DNA of 64,000 nt from Acidobacteriota bacterium (GTDB lineage Bacteria; Acidobacteriota; Blastocatellia; Pyrinomonadales; Pyrinomonadaceae), in assembly GCA_019239425.1 (NCBI GenBank), contig JAFAZX010000028.1:62001-126000 (forward strand). The letters are read 5' to 3'. The notes under the pieces are model-generated. The model made no database searches, was not told where the DNA came from, and saw only the letters and a program-made list of their open reading frames with translations. Both the position numbers and the translations under genes were made by a program. How positions within the stretch are numbered: the stretch's first letter is position 1; every line of letters starts with the position of its first letter. Shown in pieces: positions 9,662 to 19,317 of this stretch.

Positions 9662-9691
9662 TTGACGCCCCGAGCCTCGCGTCCGTATAGT
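9662..9691 (+). promoter_or_regulatory. Sigma-70-type promoter for ABC exporter
   Basis: TTGACG (9662-9667), 18-base spacer, TATAGT (9686-9691), about 70 bases before the ATG at 9761. Its position argues against the longer reading of the ABC gene that starts inside the -35 box. Confidence 0.6.
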
Positions 9692-9760
9692 TTGGTTTTA
9701 CCGAGAGGCGGCACGCATCTTCCCCTCCAAACCAGCAGACGACAAGCGGGCGACTGTTTC

Positions 9761-11572
9761 ATGCGCGACCTACGGCGACTCTTATTCTACCTCAAGCCGC
9801 ACTGGGGCAAGTTCGCGCTCGCGACGGTCGCGATGCTCTTCGTCGGCCTCCTGCAGAGCGCCATCGGCGCGCTCATCGTCCCCATCTTCGACCAGGCGCT
9901 CAGGCAGAGCGGCGGGGCCGGGCAGCGGACGCCGACCCTCTTCGGCCTGCAGAACGTCATCCCCGACTCCAGCTTCGAGGCGTGGCGCACCATCGCCGTC
10001 CTGCTCGTCGCCTTCACGGTCGCGAAGGGCGTCGCCGAATACTTCTCGACCTACCTGATGGCCCGCGTCGGGCAGGAGTCAGTCCTGAAACTAAGGACGG
10101 ACATGTATTCGCACCTGCACGCGCAGTCGGCCGACTTCTTCGAGCGCCACCGGACGAACTACCTCGTCTCGAGACTGGTCGGCTCGGCCGCGGCCATCGA
10201 GTCGGCCGTCTCGAACACCCTGCGCGACATGCTGCGCGAGGGCTTCACGCTCGCCTGCTTCCTGACGGCCTCCTTCTACTACTCCTGGCGGCTGACGCTC
10301 GGCTCGCTCGCCATCGCGCCGCTGGTCGGCTTCCTGACGGCGCGCTTCGGCCGCGCGCTGCGCAACCTCGCCAAAGAGTCTTACGAGGGCGGGCAGCAGC
10401 TCGTGGACACCGCGCAGGAGGCGCTCGCCAACCAGACGATTGTGAAGGCTTACGTCGCCGAGGGGCGCGAGCGCGGGCGCTTCGAGCGCGTGGCGCGCCA
10501 GATCATGCGCGCCAACCTGCGCACGGCGAAGATTCAGGGCATCGCCCCGAACATCATCGAACTCATCGGCATCCTCGCCGTCGCCGCCCTGCTCTTCTTC
10601 GCGCAGCGTGAAATCCTCTCGGGCCGGATGAACGCGGCGCTCTTCATCACCTTCCTCTTCTTCCTCTTCTCGTCTTACGACCCGATGCGCAAGCTCTCGC
10701 GCCTGCACAACGGGATGGAGCAGGCGCTCGCCGCCGCGCGCCACGTCTGGGAGGTGATGGACGAGCGCGCCGAGATGCCCGAGAAGCCGGACGCCGTCGC
10801 GCTCCGCCCGCTGCGCGGGGAGATAGAGTTCAGGAACGTCCTCTTCAACTACGGCAACGAGGAGCGGCTCGTGCTGCGCGACATCTCACTGCGCATCCCG
10901 GCGGGGCGCATGGTCGCGCTCGTCGGCGAGTCGGGCGGCGGCAAGTCCACGCTCACCAAACTCGTCCCGCGCTTCCACGACCCGGTGGAGGGCGCGGTCG
11001 TCTGGGACGGGACTGACCTGCGCGACGCGAAGCTGGCGAGCCTTCGCCAGAACACCGCGCTCGTCACGCAGGAGACCGTGCTCTTCAACGACACGGTGCG
11101 TTACAACATCTCCTACAGCCGCCCCGGCGCGACCGACGCCGAGATCGAGGCCGCGGCACGCGCCGCGCACGCGCACGAGTTCATCAAGGAGCTGCCCCAC
11201 GGCTACGACACCGTCGTCGGCGAGCGCGGCATCTTCCTCTCGGGCGGCCAGCGCCAGCGCCTCGCCATCGCGCGCGCCGTGCTCGCGGACGCCTCGGTGC
11301 TCGTGCTCGACGAGGCGACCTCGGCGCTCGACGCCGAGTCCGAGCGGCTCGTGCAGAAGGCGCTCGCCAACCTCACGCAGGGGCGCACGACCATCGTCAT
11401 CGCGCACCGCCTCTCGACCGTCCGCCGCGCCGACCTCATTGTCGTCATCGAGCGCGGCCGCATCGTCGAGACCGGCCGCCACGCCGAGCTGCTCGCGCAC
11501 GGCGGCGCGTACCGCAGGCTCTACGAACTGCAATTCGCAGACGAGGAGGAAGTATTAGTGAATGGTCAGTAG
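9761..11572 (+). CDS. ABC exporter, fused permease-ATPase (MsbA-like)
   Basis: 603 aa half-transporter. An ABC_membrane type 1 domain with about six helices (residues 15-310) precedes a nucleotide-binding domain with Walker [10 protein letters not shown], signature LSGGQRQR, Walker [13 protein letters not shown] and the H-loop IAHRLSTV. As a homodimer in the inner membrane it would export a lipid, lipid A-like molecule or drug. Substrate cannot be told. Start is the ATG coding MRDLRRLL, downstream of a recognisable promoter. The last few residues and TAG stop are encoded by heptad repeat C1. Confidence 0.9.
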   Translation: MRDLRRLLFYLKPHWGKFALATVAMLFVGLLQSAIGALIVPIFDQALRQSGGAGQRTPTLFGLQNVIPDSSFEAWRTIAVLLVAFTVAKGVAEYFSTYLMARVGQESVLKLRTDMYSHLHAQSADFFERHRTNYLVSRLVGSAAAIESAVSNTLRDMLREGFTLACFLTASFYYSWRLTLGSLAIAPLVGFLTARFGRALRNLAKESYEGGQQLVDTAQEALANQTIVKAYVAEGRERGRFERVARQIMRANLRTAKIQGIAPNIIELIGILAVAALLFFAQREILSGRMNAALFITFLFFLFSSYDPMRKLSRLHNGMEQALAAARHVWEVMDERAEMPEKPDAVALRPLRGEIEFRNVLFNYGNEERLVLRDISLRIPAGRMVALVGESGGGKSTLTKLVPRFHDPVEGAVVWDGTDLRDAKLASLRQNTALVTQETVLFNDTVRYNISYSRPGATDAEIEAAARAAHAHEFIKELPHGYDTVVGERGIFLSGGQRQRLAIARAVLADASVLVLDEATSALDAESERLVQKALANLTQGRTTIVIAHRLSTVRRADLIVVIERGRIVETGRHAELLAHGGAYRRLYELQFADEEEVLVNGQ

Positions 11573-11628
11573 TAAATGGTGGATAGATGAAACCACCATT
11601 TACCATTCACCGTTCACCATTCACCACC
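11557..11628. repeat. Heptad inverted repeat, family C (C1)
   Basis: Arms of GGTGAAT/GGTAAAT-like units (11557-11586 and 11592-11628) with a very short loop. It overlaps the 3' end of the ABC exporter gene, which stops at the TAG 11570-11572. It ends two bases before the yicC ATG, leaving no ordinary Shine-Dalgarno there. Confidence 0.85.
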
Positions 11629-11629
11629 T

Positions 11630-12511
11630 ATGAAATCCATGACCGGGTTCGGGCGGGGCACGGCGCAGGGCGAGGGTTACAGCGTCGCCGTGGACTTGAA
11701 GACCGTCAACAACCGCTTCCTCGACGTGCACATCCGCGCGAGCGCGGAGCTGTCGCAGCTGGAGGCGACCGTGCGCAAGCGCGTGGGCGAGCGCCTGTCG
11801 CGCGGGCGCGTGGACGTCAACGTCTCGGTCGAGCGGACGAGCGAGGTCACGTACGAGGTCAACCGACCGCTCATCGCCGGCTTCATCCAGGCCATGCGCG
11901 AAATGCAGAAGGAGTTCGGTCTGGCCGGCGAGCCGGATGTCAACGTCATCGCGCGGCTCCCCGGCGCGATGCAGACGGCGCGCACCGGCGTCTCCGAGGA
12001 CGCTCTGAAGGGAGTCGAGCAGGCCCTGTCGCAGGCCCTCGACGAACTCGAAGCGATGCGCGAGCGCGAGGGCGCGGCGCTCGCCGCCGAGATGGCCTCG
12101 CGCCTGGACGAGATCGAGAGGCACCTCCCCGTCATCGAATCGCTCTCCGGCGAGCAGGTCGACAACTACCGCGCGCGCGTCAACAAGCGCATCTCGGAGC
12201 TGCTCGCGCGCGACGGCCTTGAGATCGTCGAGCTGGATCAGGGGCGTCTCTCTCAGGAGGTCGCGTACCTCGCCGACCGCAGCGACATCACGGAGGAGAC
12301 GGCGCGCCTGCGCAGCCACGTCGCGCAGTTCCGCGCGGCGCTCGCGGAGACGGCCGACACGGGCAAGCGGCTCGACTTCCTGCTGCAGGAGTTCAACCGC
12401 GAGGCGAACACAGTCCTCTCCAAATCGACCGACCTCGCCATCAAGGACGCGGCGCTCGCCATCAAGGCCGCGGTCGAGAAACTACGCGAGCAGGTGCAGA
12501 ACGTTGAGTGA
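11630..12511 (+). CDS. yicC: YicC family endoribonuclease
   Basis: 293 aa, starting MKSMTGFGRG, the hallmark N-terminus of YicC proteins. The C-terminal DUF1732 portion contains GKRLDFLLQEFNREANT and ends with a helical segment. Known members are endoribonucleases that act on small RNAs. The gene overlaps the guanylate kinase gene, and rpoZ follows, the common yicC-gmk-rpoZ order. The heptad repeat C1 lies directly upstream in place of a normal ribosome site. Confidence 0.93.
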   Translation: MKSMTGFGRGTAQGEGYSVAVDLKTVNNRFLDVHIRASAELSQLEATVRKRVGERLSRGRVDVNVSVERTSEVTYEVNRPLIAGFIQAMREMQKEFGLAGEPDVNVIARLPGAMQTARTGVSEDALKGVEQALSQALDELEAMREREGAALAAEMASRLDEIERHLPVIESLSGEQVDNYRARVNKRISELLARDGLEIVELDQGRLSQEVAYLADRSDITEETARLRSHVAQFRAALAETADTGKRLDFLLQEFNREANTVLSKSTDLAIKDAALAIKAAVEKLREQVQNVE

Positions 12512-13190
12512 AGCCCCGGACGAGCTTGAAGCAACAGAGGTCGATACTCCCCCGGTGCCCGACCGTTATCAGGGCATCCTCTTCGTCATCAGCTCGCCCT
12601 CGGGCGGCGGCAAGGGCACGCTCATCAAGCGCCTGCGCGAGACGGTGCCCGGCGTCGGCTACTCCGTCTCGTGGACGACGCGCGCGCCGCGCCACGGCGA
12701 GGCGGAGGGCGTCAACTACCACTTCGCCTCCGAGGCTGAGTTCGCCGTGATGATTCAGGCCGGGGGCTTCGTCGAGTGGGCCAACGTCCACGGCCACCAC
12801 TACGGCACGACGCGCGCGGCCGTCGCGCAGGCGCTCTCCGCAGGGCTCGACATCATCCTCGAAATCGACGTGCAGGGCGCGCGCGCCGTCCGCACCACGA
12901 TGGAGTCGGTCGTCTCGATCTTCATCCTCCCGCCCTCGTTCGAAGTCCTGCGCGAGCGCCTGACGCGGCGGATGACGGAGCGGCCCGAGGAGTTGGAGCT
13001 GAGGCTGGCGAACGCGCGCGGCGAGGTGGCCGAGTACAGGCACTTCGACTACCTCATCCTGAACGACGAGGTGGAGCGGGCCGCGGCGCAGCTCGCCTCG
13101 GTCGTGTGGGCCGAGCGAGCGCGGCGCGAGCGGCAGGAGTGGGTGGCCCGCCGCGTGCTCAAGAGTTTCGGGGCGCCCGCCGCGCGTTGA
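12504..13190 (+). CDS. gmk: Guanylate kinase
   Basis: 228 aa from a TTG at 12504 that overlaps the yicC stop. A GTG at 12555 is a possible alternative. Walker A is SSPSGGGKGT (Gly-rich loop). The GMP-binding region shows SWTTRAPRHGE and VNYHF, then GFVEWANVHGHHYGT and ILEIDVQGA, all diagnostic. Cytosolic enzyme converting GMP and ATP to GDP and ADP. The N-terminal ~25 residues before RYQGILFVISS are an extension lacking in typical enzymes and depend on the start chosen. Confidence 0.95.
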   Translation: MSEAPDELEATEVDTPPVPDRYQGILFVISSPSGGGKGTLIKRLRETVPGVGYSVSWTTRAPRHGEAEGVNYHFASEAEFAVMIQAGGFVEWANVHGHHYGTTRAAVAQALSAGLDIILEIDVQGARAVRTTMESVVSIFILPPSFEVLRERLTRRMTERPEELELRLANARGEVAEYRHFDYLILNDEVERAAAQLASVVWAERARRERQEWVARRVLKSFGAPAAR

Positions 13191-13287
13191 ATAAATGGCG
13201 CGGAAAAGTTATAAAAGAGTGTTCATCTAAACGCTGGATTTATGAGGAGGCCGGCCATAGAGAACTTTGAGCCGGCCGGGGAGAGAT

Positions 13288-13530
13288 ATGGCGAAACCCG
13301 CAGACGCGACGACGAAGACCGAAGAGCAGAACAACGAGCCGGAGCAGGAGAGTCCCACCCTCGACTCGAAGTACCGCCTCATCCTGGTCGCGGCCCAGCG
13401 CAGCAAGCAGTTGCAGAAGGGCGCGCGCCCGCGCGTCGAGATGGACGCGCAGAGGCACAAGCCGACCCGCATCGCCCTCGAAGAGGTGCAGCGCGGCGTC
13501 GTCAACTTCTCCATCGTCGAGAAGGAATAG
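13288..13530 (+). CDS. rpoZ: DNA-directed RNA polymerase omega subunit
   Basis: 80 aa beginning MAKPADATT after a clear GGGGAGAG ribosome site. The conserved omega motif is present (YRLILVAAQRSKQL; KPTRIALEEVQRG). The first ~28 residues are acidic and disordered. Omega assists assembly of the beta' subunit. Third gene of the yicC-gmk-rpoZ set. Repeat A2 begins 12 bases after its stop. Confidence 0.93.
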   Translation: MAKPADATTKTEEQNNEPEQESPTLDSKYRLILVAAQRSKQLQKGARPRVEMDAQRHKPTRIALEEVQRGVVNFSIVEKE

Positions 13531-13541
13531 GCGCGCCCGCA

Positions 13542-13623
<82 letters not shown>

Positions 13624-13627
13624 CCCT

Positions 13628-15334
13628 TCACATCCCCTTGTATTCAGGCCCGCCGCCGCCCTCGGGCGTGACCCAGTTGATGATCTGGTAGGGATCCATG
13701 ATGTCGCACGTCTTGCAGTGGACGCAGTTGGAGAAGTTGATCTGCAGCTTCCGCTGGCCCCCGCCGTCCTCGACCATCTCGTAGACGGCCGCCGGGCAGA
13801 AGCGCTGGCAGGGGTTGCCGTACTCCTCCGCGCAGCGCGTCGAGCAGATGTTAGTGTCGAGGACGTGCAGGTGCGCCGGCTGGTCTTCGTCGTGCGAGAC
13901 GGCCGCGTGGTAGACGTCCGTCACCTTGTTGAAGGTGAGCTTGCCGTCGAACTTTAGCTTGCCGTAGCGCTGCAGGATGTCGTCGCCGCGGTAGCCGTAG
14001 TCCTTGAGCTGCTTCATCGCCTCGTGCCCCGGCTCCGAACTCGCCCGGTCGAACAGGCCCCACGAGCGCCCGCCCGTGATGAACTGCAGCCCCGCGTTCG
14101 CCAGCCCCAGCCAGCGGCCGTGCCTGAAGGCCGCGTGGAAGTTGCGCACGCGCCGCAGCTCCTGCGTGATCCAGCTCTCGCGGATCAGCTGCCGGTAGCG
14201 CTTGAGCTGCTGCTTCGAATAGTCCTCTTTGAGTAAAGCCTCGAAGATGGCCTGCGCGGCGAGCATGCCGCTCTTGATGGCGGTGTGGATGCCCTTCAAC
14301 CTCTGCGCGTTGAGGAAGCCGGCCGAGTCGCCGACGAGCAGGAAGCCGTCGCCGTGGAACTGCGGGATGGCGTAGAAGCCCCCGGCCGCGATGGTCTTCG
14401 CGCCGTAGCGAATCATCCGCCCGCCTTCGAGCAGCTTCGCCACGTGCGGGTGCTCTTTGAACCTCTGGAACTCGGCGTGCGGGTCGAGCAGGGGGTCTTG
14501 ATAATCCAAACCCGTCACGTACCCGATATTCACGATGCGGTTCTGCATCCCGTAAATCCAACCGCCGCCGTACGTGTTCGCGTCCGAAGGGTAGCCGAGC
14601 GTGTGCGTCACGCGCCCCGCCGGGTAGCGGTCGTCGGGCAGTTCCCAAAGCTCTTTGACGCCGAGGCTGTAGACCTGCGGCTCGCGCCCTTCGGTCAGGC
14701 CCAGGCGGTTCGTCAACTGCTTGGTGAGTGACCCGCGCGGCCCCTCGCCGAGCACGGTCACCTTCGCGAGGATGTCCACGCCCGGCTCGAAGTTGGCCCT
14801 GCGCCTTCCCTCTTTGTCGATGCCCTTGTCGCCCGTGCGGACGCCGACGACACGGTCTTGCCCGTCGTAGAGCATCTCCGCGCCCGGGAACTCGGGGAAG
14901 ATGTTGACGCCGGCCTCCTCGCACTTCTCGCCGAGCCAGGCGGTGAGCTTGTTGAGCGAAACGATGTAGTAGCCGTGGTTCTTCAAAGGCGGAGGCGTGA
15001 CGGGCGACTTGATGGCGCGCGTCTTCGTGAGGTAGAGGAAGTAGTCCTCCTTCACCGGCGACTCGACCGGCGCGCCCTGTTCAAGAAAATCAGGAATTAA
15101 CTCTTTGAGCGCCTTCGGATCCATCACGGCGCCCGAGAGGATGTGCGAGCCGACCGAGGCGCCCTTCTCGATGACCGCGATCTGAATCTCGCCGAGCGAC
15201 TTACCCTTCCGTGTCCCCTTCCCTACCGCCTCGTTGTGCTCGGCGACCAGCCTTGAGAGGTGCAAGGCCCCGCTCAGGGACGCCGGCCCCGCCCCGACGA
15301 ACAGCACGTCCATCTCGATGCTTTCACGTTCCAT
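13628..15334 (-). CDS. Electron transfer flavoprotein-ubiquinone oxidoreductase
   Basis: 568 aa, the usual length. The N-terminal FAD dinucleotide-binding motif is VLFVGAGPASLSGAL (residues 10-24). The ubiquinone-binding middle domain includes GVGAR-like VVGVRTGDKG and GDSAGFLNAQRLKGIH. The C-terminal [4Fe-4S] domain has Cys in CPAAVYE and CVHCKTCD. It passes electrons from ETF (fatty-acid and amino-acid oxidation) to membrane quinone, which fits the nearby respiratory chain. ATG at 15332-15334 preferred to the adjoining GTG. Monocistronic here; no etfAB in the window. Confidence 0.94.
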   Translation of the reverse strand: MERESIEMDVLFVGAGPASLSGALHLSRLVAEHNEAVGKGTRKGKSLGEIQIAVIEKGASVGSHILSGAVMDPKALKELIPDFLEQGAPVESPVKEDYFLYLTKTRAIKSPVTPPPLKNHGYYIVSLNKLTAWLGEKCEEAGVNIFPEFPGAEMLYDGQDRVVGVRTGDKGIDKEGRRRANFEPGVDILAKVTVLGEGPRGSLTKQLTNRLGLTEGREPQVYSLGVKELWELPDDRYPAGRVTHTLGYPSDANTYGGGWIYGMQNRIVNIGYVTGLDYQDPLLDPHAEFQRFKEHPHVAKLLEGGRMIRYGAKTIAAGGFYAIPQFHGDGFLLVGDSAGFLNAQRLKGIHTAIKSGMLAAQAIFEALLKEDYSKQQLKRYRQLIRESWITQELRRVRNFHAAFRHGRWLGLANAGLQFITGGRSWGLFDRASSEPGHEAMKQLKDYGYRGDDILQRYGKLKFDGKLTFNKVTDVYHAAVSHDEDQPAHLHVLDTNICSTRCAEEYGNPCQRFCPAAVYEMVEDGGGQRKLQINFSNCVHCKTCDIMDPYQIINWVTPEGGGGPEYKGM

Positions 15335-15440
15335 CACACGCGCTCCTACGCTTGATGCCTGAGAAAAAATGAATCGCCATTCAGTTTATCGAGGCGGCGT
15401 GGAAATAGCAAAAACGAGACCGGCCCTTTTGACACACGGG

Positions 15441-15473
15441 GGAGGGGGCGCGACGGTGCAAGCGCCCCCCTCC
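15441..15473 (-). terminator. GC-rich hairpin downstream of cupin gene
   Basis: GGAGGGGGCGC (15441-15451) pairs with 15462-15473 around a 10-base loop, with one bulge. It lies about 20 bases past the cupin stop on the minus strand. The following tract is not strongly T-rich. The rest of 15338-15493 shows nothing further. Confidence 0.55.
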
Positions 15474-15493
15474 GCGTAACCGAGAGAGTCACT

Positions 15494-16450
15494 TCACATC
15501 CCTATCTTCCCCGCGTAGTCGGCCATCACCTTGCGCAGTATGCTCCAGGAGATGTCGGAGTAAGTCGGGAACGGCACGATCTTGTGCGTCTTCTCGTCGA
15601 CGAAGGTGAACTCGTCGCGCGTGTCCGGCTCGGGCCTGGCGCGGACGAGCGGCAGTTCGCTCTGGTTGAGGTAGACGTGGAAGGTCGCGGCGTAGTTGCT
15701 GCTGTCGTTCAGAAGGTTGTCGGGGCCGACGGGCGCGTCCCCGCCGTCCATCGGGCAGAAGACCTTATGCACCGCGAAGCGCTCGCCGTCGAGCCACGCG
15801 CACTGCCCGGGCGTGAGTGTCAACAGCCCGACCTTCTTCGCCTCCCACTTAAGGCTGTCGTACGCCATCACGTCGATCTGCCCCGAGAGGCAGTAGATGA
15901 TGCCCGTCGTCATGCCGTGCGAATGCATGGGCGAGTAGTGCTGCGCGGGCCAGAGTTCGAGAACGACGGGCGAGCCGAACTCCCCCTTGTGTATGTCTTC
16001 GCCGCCGCCGTCCAGCTTATAGCCGTACTCGGCCGCGGCCATCTCGTCGTAGTCGCCCCGGCCCGTGCAGGCGACGCGGATGTATGGGGGGTGCGAGTCG
16101 TCCTTCCTGGCCTTCAGCTCAAGTATCTTGCGGAGCAGTCCCTTCTCTTTGCCCCGGCCCGGCGCGATGCTCGCCCTGATCGCTTCGGCCTCCCACGCGG
16201 AGAAGCGTATGGCCGAAGCCTTGCGCGCCAGCTCTAACACCCTCGTCGGAATCATCAACTGCCGGACGTAGTCGTCGAAGGAGGTCGGCTGCCCGATGAC
16301 CAGCGAGGTCGGAACCTTGTTCATGACGATGCCCTGGCTCGCCTTGATGCGAAGCCCCAGTTCCTGTTTCCTGGTTATGAAAAAAGGCGGGCCGGGTTTG
16401 ACGCCGCCCGCGGCCTTAACGTCACCGCGCTTCTCGCTCGCTCTGCTCAT
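15494..16450 (-). CDS. Cysteine dioxygenase-like cupin protein
   Basis: 318 aa. The central cupin has the His pair in SPMHSHGMTTGIIYCLSG (near residue 175) and a third His in RFAVHKVFCP (near 228). This matches the three-His iron site of type I cysteine dioxygenases, which lack the cupin glutamate. About 120 residues precede the cupin, more than in a minimal enzyme. It could oxidise cysteine or another thiol to a sulfinate. Substrate is inferred from the family only. Stands alone and divergent from the GIY-YIG gene. Confidence 0.72.
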   Translation of the reverse strand: MSRASEKRGDVKAAGGVKPGPPFFITRKQELGLRIKASQGIVMNKVPTSLVIGQPTSFDDYVRQLMIPTRVLELARKASAIRFSAWEAEAIRASIAPGRGKEKGLLRKILELKARKDDSHPPYIRVACTGRGDYDEMAAAEYGYKLDGGGEDIHKGEFGSPVVLELWPAQHYSPMHSHGMTTGIIYCLSGQIDVMAYDSLKWEAKKVGLLTLTPGQCAWLDGERFAVHKVFCPMDGGDAPVGPDNLLNDSSNYAATFHVYLNQSELPLVRARPEPDTRDEFTFVDEKTHKIVPFPTYSDISWSILRKVMADYAGKIGM

Positions 16451-16604
16451 CCATTTATCCTTTCTTTACTTGAGGTCTTTCCGGCAGGTGCGCCGCTAAG
16501 ATACACGCGCCGGACGTGCACGACAACGGTCTTCTGCTCCCGTTTGCCGATTCGGCGCGCCGGCCACATAATCAGCCTTACCGTTTAATTCCGATGGTTC
16601 TCGA

Positions 16605-17105
16605 ATGGAAACAGCGCTCCCGAGGTCATCAGGGGTCTATCAGATTCGCTGCGCTACAACGAACAAAATCTACGTCGGCAGCGCGCTCGACCTGCGCGAG
16701 CGTTGGTATCGACATCGCTGGAGTCTGCGCCGGGGTCGTCACAGGAATGCGCACTTGCAGGCCGCCTGGGATAAGTACGGGGAGTCGGCATTCGAAATCG
16801 TCATCATTGAGCTGGTCGCCGCCCCAAAGCTTTTACAGAAAGAGCAGGAGTGGATTGAGAGAACGAGGTGTGCTGAAAGGAAAGTTGGGTTCAACATCTA
16901 CTCCGTGGCCGGCTCGCCGGGCGGCGCGCGCGCACGGGTCTGGGAAGGGTTTATCGATCCGGGAGGCAACGAAGTATCAATCGTTAATCTTTATGACTTC
17001 TGCCGCCGACACGGCCTGGACTTCCCTTCGATGCACAGGCTCGCCTCGGGGAAGAGTAAGCTTAAATCCTATAAAGGGTGGACATGGAGGGAGAACAATG
17101 GCTGA
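16605..17105 (+). CDS. GIY-YIG endonuclease-like protein
   Basis: 166 aa. The N-terminal GIY-YIG nuclease fold shows GVYQIR (the GIY position), [14 protein letters not shown] (YIG position with catalytic Arg in DLRERW) and a Glu in EFAIVI-like [11 protein letters not shown]-terminal segment ([18 protein letters not shown]) looks like the small DNA-binding repeat of phage-type homing endonucleases of the SegA kind. Its last eight bases overlap the next gene's start, so it is coupled to it. Codon use and A+T content are higher than in neighbours, which suggests transfer. Confidence 0.8.
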   Translation: METALPRSSGVYQIRCATTNKIYVGSALDLRERWYRHRWSLRRGRHRNAHLQAAWDKYGESAFEIVIIELVAAPKLLQKEQEWIERTRCAERKVGFNIYSVAGSPGGARARVWEGFIDPGGNEVSIVNLYDFCRRHGLDFPSMHRLASGKSKLKSYKGWTWRENNG

Positions 17106-19206
17106 ACACGAGAGCGAACACGGCGCGAGCGAGCGAGCGCATAAGTACACGAATCGTATGATTCATGAAACCAGCCCCTACTTACTGCAGCACGCACACA
17201 ACCCGGTTGACTGGTTTCCGTGGGGCGAAGAGGCTTTCAGACGCGCGCGCGAAGAGGACAAACCTATTCTGCTCAGCATAGGCTACTCGGCCTGCCATTG
17301 GTGTCACGTCCTCATGCACGAGAGTTTCGAGAACGAGGAGACCGCGCGGCAGATGAACGAGCAGTTCGTCAACATCAAGGTCGACCGGGAGGAGCGCCCC
17401 GACCTCGACCAGATTTACATGAACGCCGTCCAGATGATGACGCGCCACGGCGGCTGGCCCTTGACGGTCTTCCTCACGCCCGACCTCGTCCCCTTCTACG
17501 GCGGCACCTACTTCCCTCCCGTCGACCAACACCAGATGCCCGGCTTCCCCCGCATCCTCGCCGCCGTCGCGGAAGCTTACCGCACGCGCCCCGAGGAGGT
17601 GCGGCAGTCGGCGTGGGAGATTCTCTCGGAGCTGCGCCGGATGAGCGTCGCGCAGGAGTCTTCGGAGGCCGTCAACCCGCAGATTCTCGACAACGCCTAC
17701 CGCGGGCTCGCGCGCTCTTTCGACCCGCGCTTCGGCGGCTTCGGCGGCGCGCCGAAGTTTCCCTCTTCGATGAACCTCGACTTCCTCCTGAGAATCTATG
17801 AGCGAACCGGCGACGCGCGCGCGCTCGAGATGGTGACGCACAGTTGCCGGATGATGGCGCGGGGCGGGATGTACGACCAACTCGACGGCGGCTTCCACCG
17901 CTACTCGACCGACGCCCGCTGGCTCGTCCCGCACTTCGAGAAGATGCTCTACGACAACGCGCTCCTCACGCGGCTCTACCTGCACACTTACCAGGCGACG
18001 GGCGAGCATTTCTTCCGGCAGATCGCGGAGGAGACGCTCGCCTACGTCAGGCGCGAGATGCTCGACGAGTCGGGGGCCTTCTACTCGACGCAGGACGCGG
18101 ACTCCGAAGGCGTCGAGGGAAAATTCTTCGTGTGGGACAGGGAGGAGGTCGAGACGCTGCTCGGCCCGGAGGACGCGCGCCTCTTCTGCGCCTACTACGA
18201 CGTGACCGAGGGCGGCAACTTCGAGGAGCGGAATATCCTCCACGTCGAGCGCGACGCCGCGGAGGTCGCGCGCGCCGAGAACGTCACCGTCGAGAGGCTG
18301 ACCGAGGCGCTGAATCGCGGGCGCGGCCGTCTCTTCAACGAGCGGGAGACGCGCGTCAAGCCGGGCCGAGACGAGAAGGTCATCACCGCCTGGAACGGGT
18401 TGATGCTCGAAGCCTTCGCCGAGGCTTCGGCCGTGCTCGAACGCGAAGACTACCGGGAAGTGGCGGAACGCAACGCCGAGTTCATCCTCGACACCGTCTT
18501 CAAAGACGGCCTGCTCCTGCACGTCTACAAGGACGGCCGCGCGAAGCACGTCGGCTTCCTCGACGACTACGCGTTCGTCGTCTCCGGCCTCGTCACGCTC
18601 TACGAGACGACGGGGCGCGTGCGCTGGCTCGAAGCGGCCGTGTCCTTGACCGACAAGATGGTCGAGGAGTTCTGGGACGAGGAGGGCGGCGGCCTCTTCT
18701 ACAACGGCCGGAGCGGCGAGAAGCTGATCGTGCGGAACAAAGACTACTTCGACAACGCGACGCCTTCCGGCAACTCTGTCGCCGCCGAGGCTCTGCTCCG
18801 CCTCTCCGTGCTGACGGGGAACGAGGGCTACCGGCGCAAGGCCGTCAACGTCCTCCGCCTCGTCCGCGACGCCGTCGAGCGCTACCCCTCGGCCTTCGGC
18901 TACGCCCTCGGGGCCATAGACTTCCACCTCTCGACGCCCAAAGAGATCGTCGTCGTCGGCGAAGCCGAGCAGGCGCGCCCACTGCTGCGCGAAGTCTGGG
19001 GGCGTTACCTACCGAACAAGGTCGTCGTCCATTCATCCATCGATGACAGGGACGCCGCCCGACTCGTCCCGCTTCTGCAAGACAGGACGGCGCAGGGCGG
19101 ACGCGCGACCGCGTACGTTTGCCAAAACTACACGTGCCTGCAACCCGTCAACACGCCCGAAGAACTGGCGGCACAACTGGAAGGCAACGCGGGACGCGCG
19201 GCTTAA
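17098..19206 (+). CDS. YyaL/spermatogenesis-associated-20 family, thioredoxin domain (DUF255)
   Basis: 702 aa from the ATG preceded by GGAGG. The N-terminal DUF255 thioredoxin-like domain (about 15-180) starts with [14 protein letters not shown] and has the CxxC site in [12 protein letters not shown]. It is followed by an (alpha/alpha)6 glycosidase-like domain (about 190-620; [25 protein letters not shown]) and a C-terminal tail with YVCQNYTC. Proposed redox or N-acylglucosamine-epimerase-like role; unproven. A longer reading from 16516 overlaps the GIY-YIG gene and is rejected because of the good ribosome site here. Confidence 0.92.
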   Translation: MAEHESEHGASERAHKYTNRMIHETSPYLLQHAHNPVDWFPWGEEAFRRAREEDKPILLSIGYSACHWCHVLMHESFENEETARQMNEQFVNIKVDREERPDLDQIYMNAVQMMTRHGGWPLTVFLTPDLVPFYGGTYFPPVDQHQMPGFPRILAAVAEAYRTRPEEVRQSAWEILSELRRMSVAQESSEAVNPQILDNAYRGLARSFDPRFGGFGGAPKFPSSMNLDFLLRIYERTGDARALEMVTHSCRMMARGGMYDQLDGGFHRYSTDARWLVPHFEKMLYDNALLTRLYLHTYQATGEHFFRQIAEETLAYVRREMLDESGAFYSTQDADSEGVEGKFFVWDREEVETLLGPEDARLFCAYYDVTEGGNFEERNILHVERDAAEVARAENVTVERLTEALNRGRGRLFNERETRVKPGRDEKVITAWNGLMLEAFAEASAVLEREDYREVAERNAEFILDTVFKDGLLLHVYKDGRAKHVGFLDDYAFVVSGLVTLYETTGRVRWLEAAVSLTDKMVEEFWDEEGGGLFYNGRSGEKLIVRNKDYFDNATPSGNSVAAEALLRLSVLTGNEGYRRKAVNVLRLVRDAVERYPSAFGYALGAIDFHLSTPKEIVVVGEAEQARPLLREVWGRYLPNKVVVHSSIDDRDAARLVPLLQDRTAQGGRATAYVCQNYTCLQPVNTPEELAAQLEGNAGRAA

Positions 19207-19216
19207 AGGTAAGAAT

Positions 19217-19288
19217 TAACCACAGAGACACAGAGACACAGCTTGGAGCACATAACCTCAAAGCTGTGTCTCTGTGTCTCTGTGATTA
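19217..19288. repeat. Octad inverted repeat, family D (D1)
   Basis: Arms of CACAGAGA units (19217-19243 and 19260-19288) with a 16-base loop. It lies between the converging ends of the thioredoxin-domain gene (stop 19204-19206) and the RNase D gene (stop 19318). Confidence 0.88.
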
Positions 19289-19317
19289 ATTTCTCGTTCT
19301 CTATATTCAACAACAAC

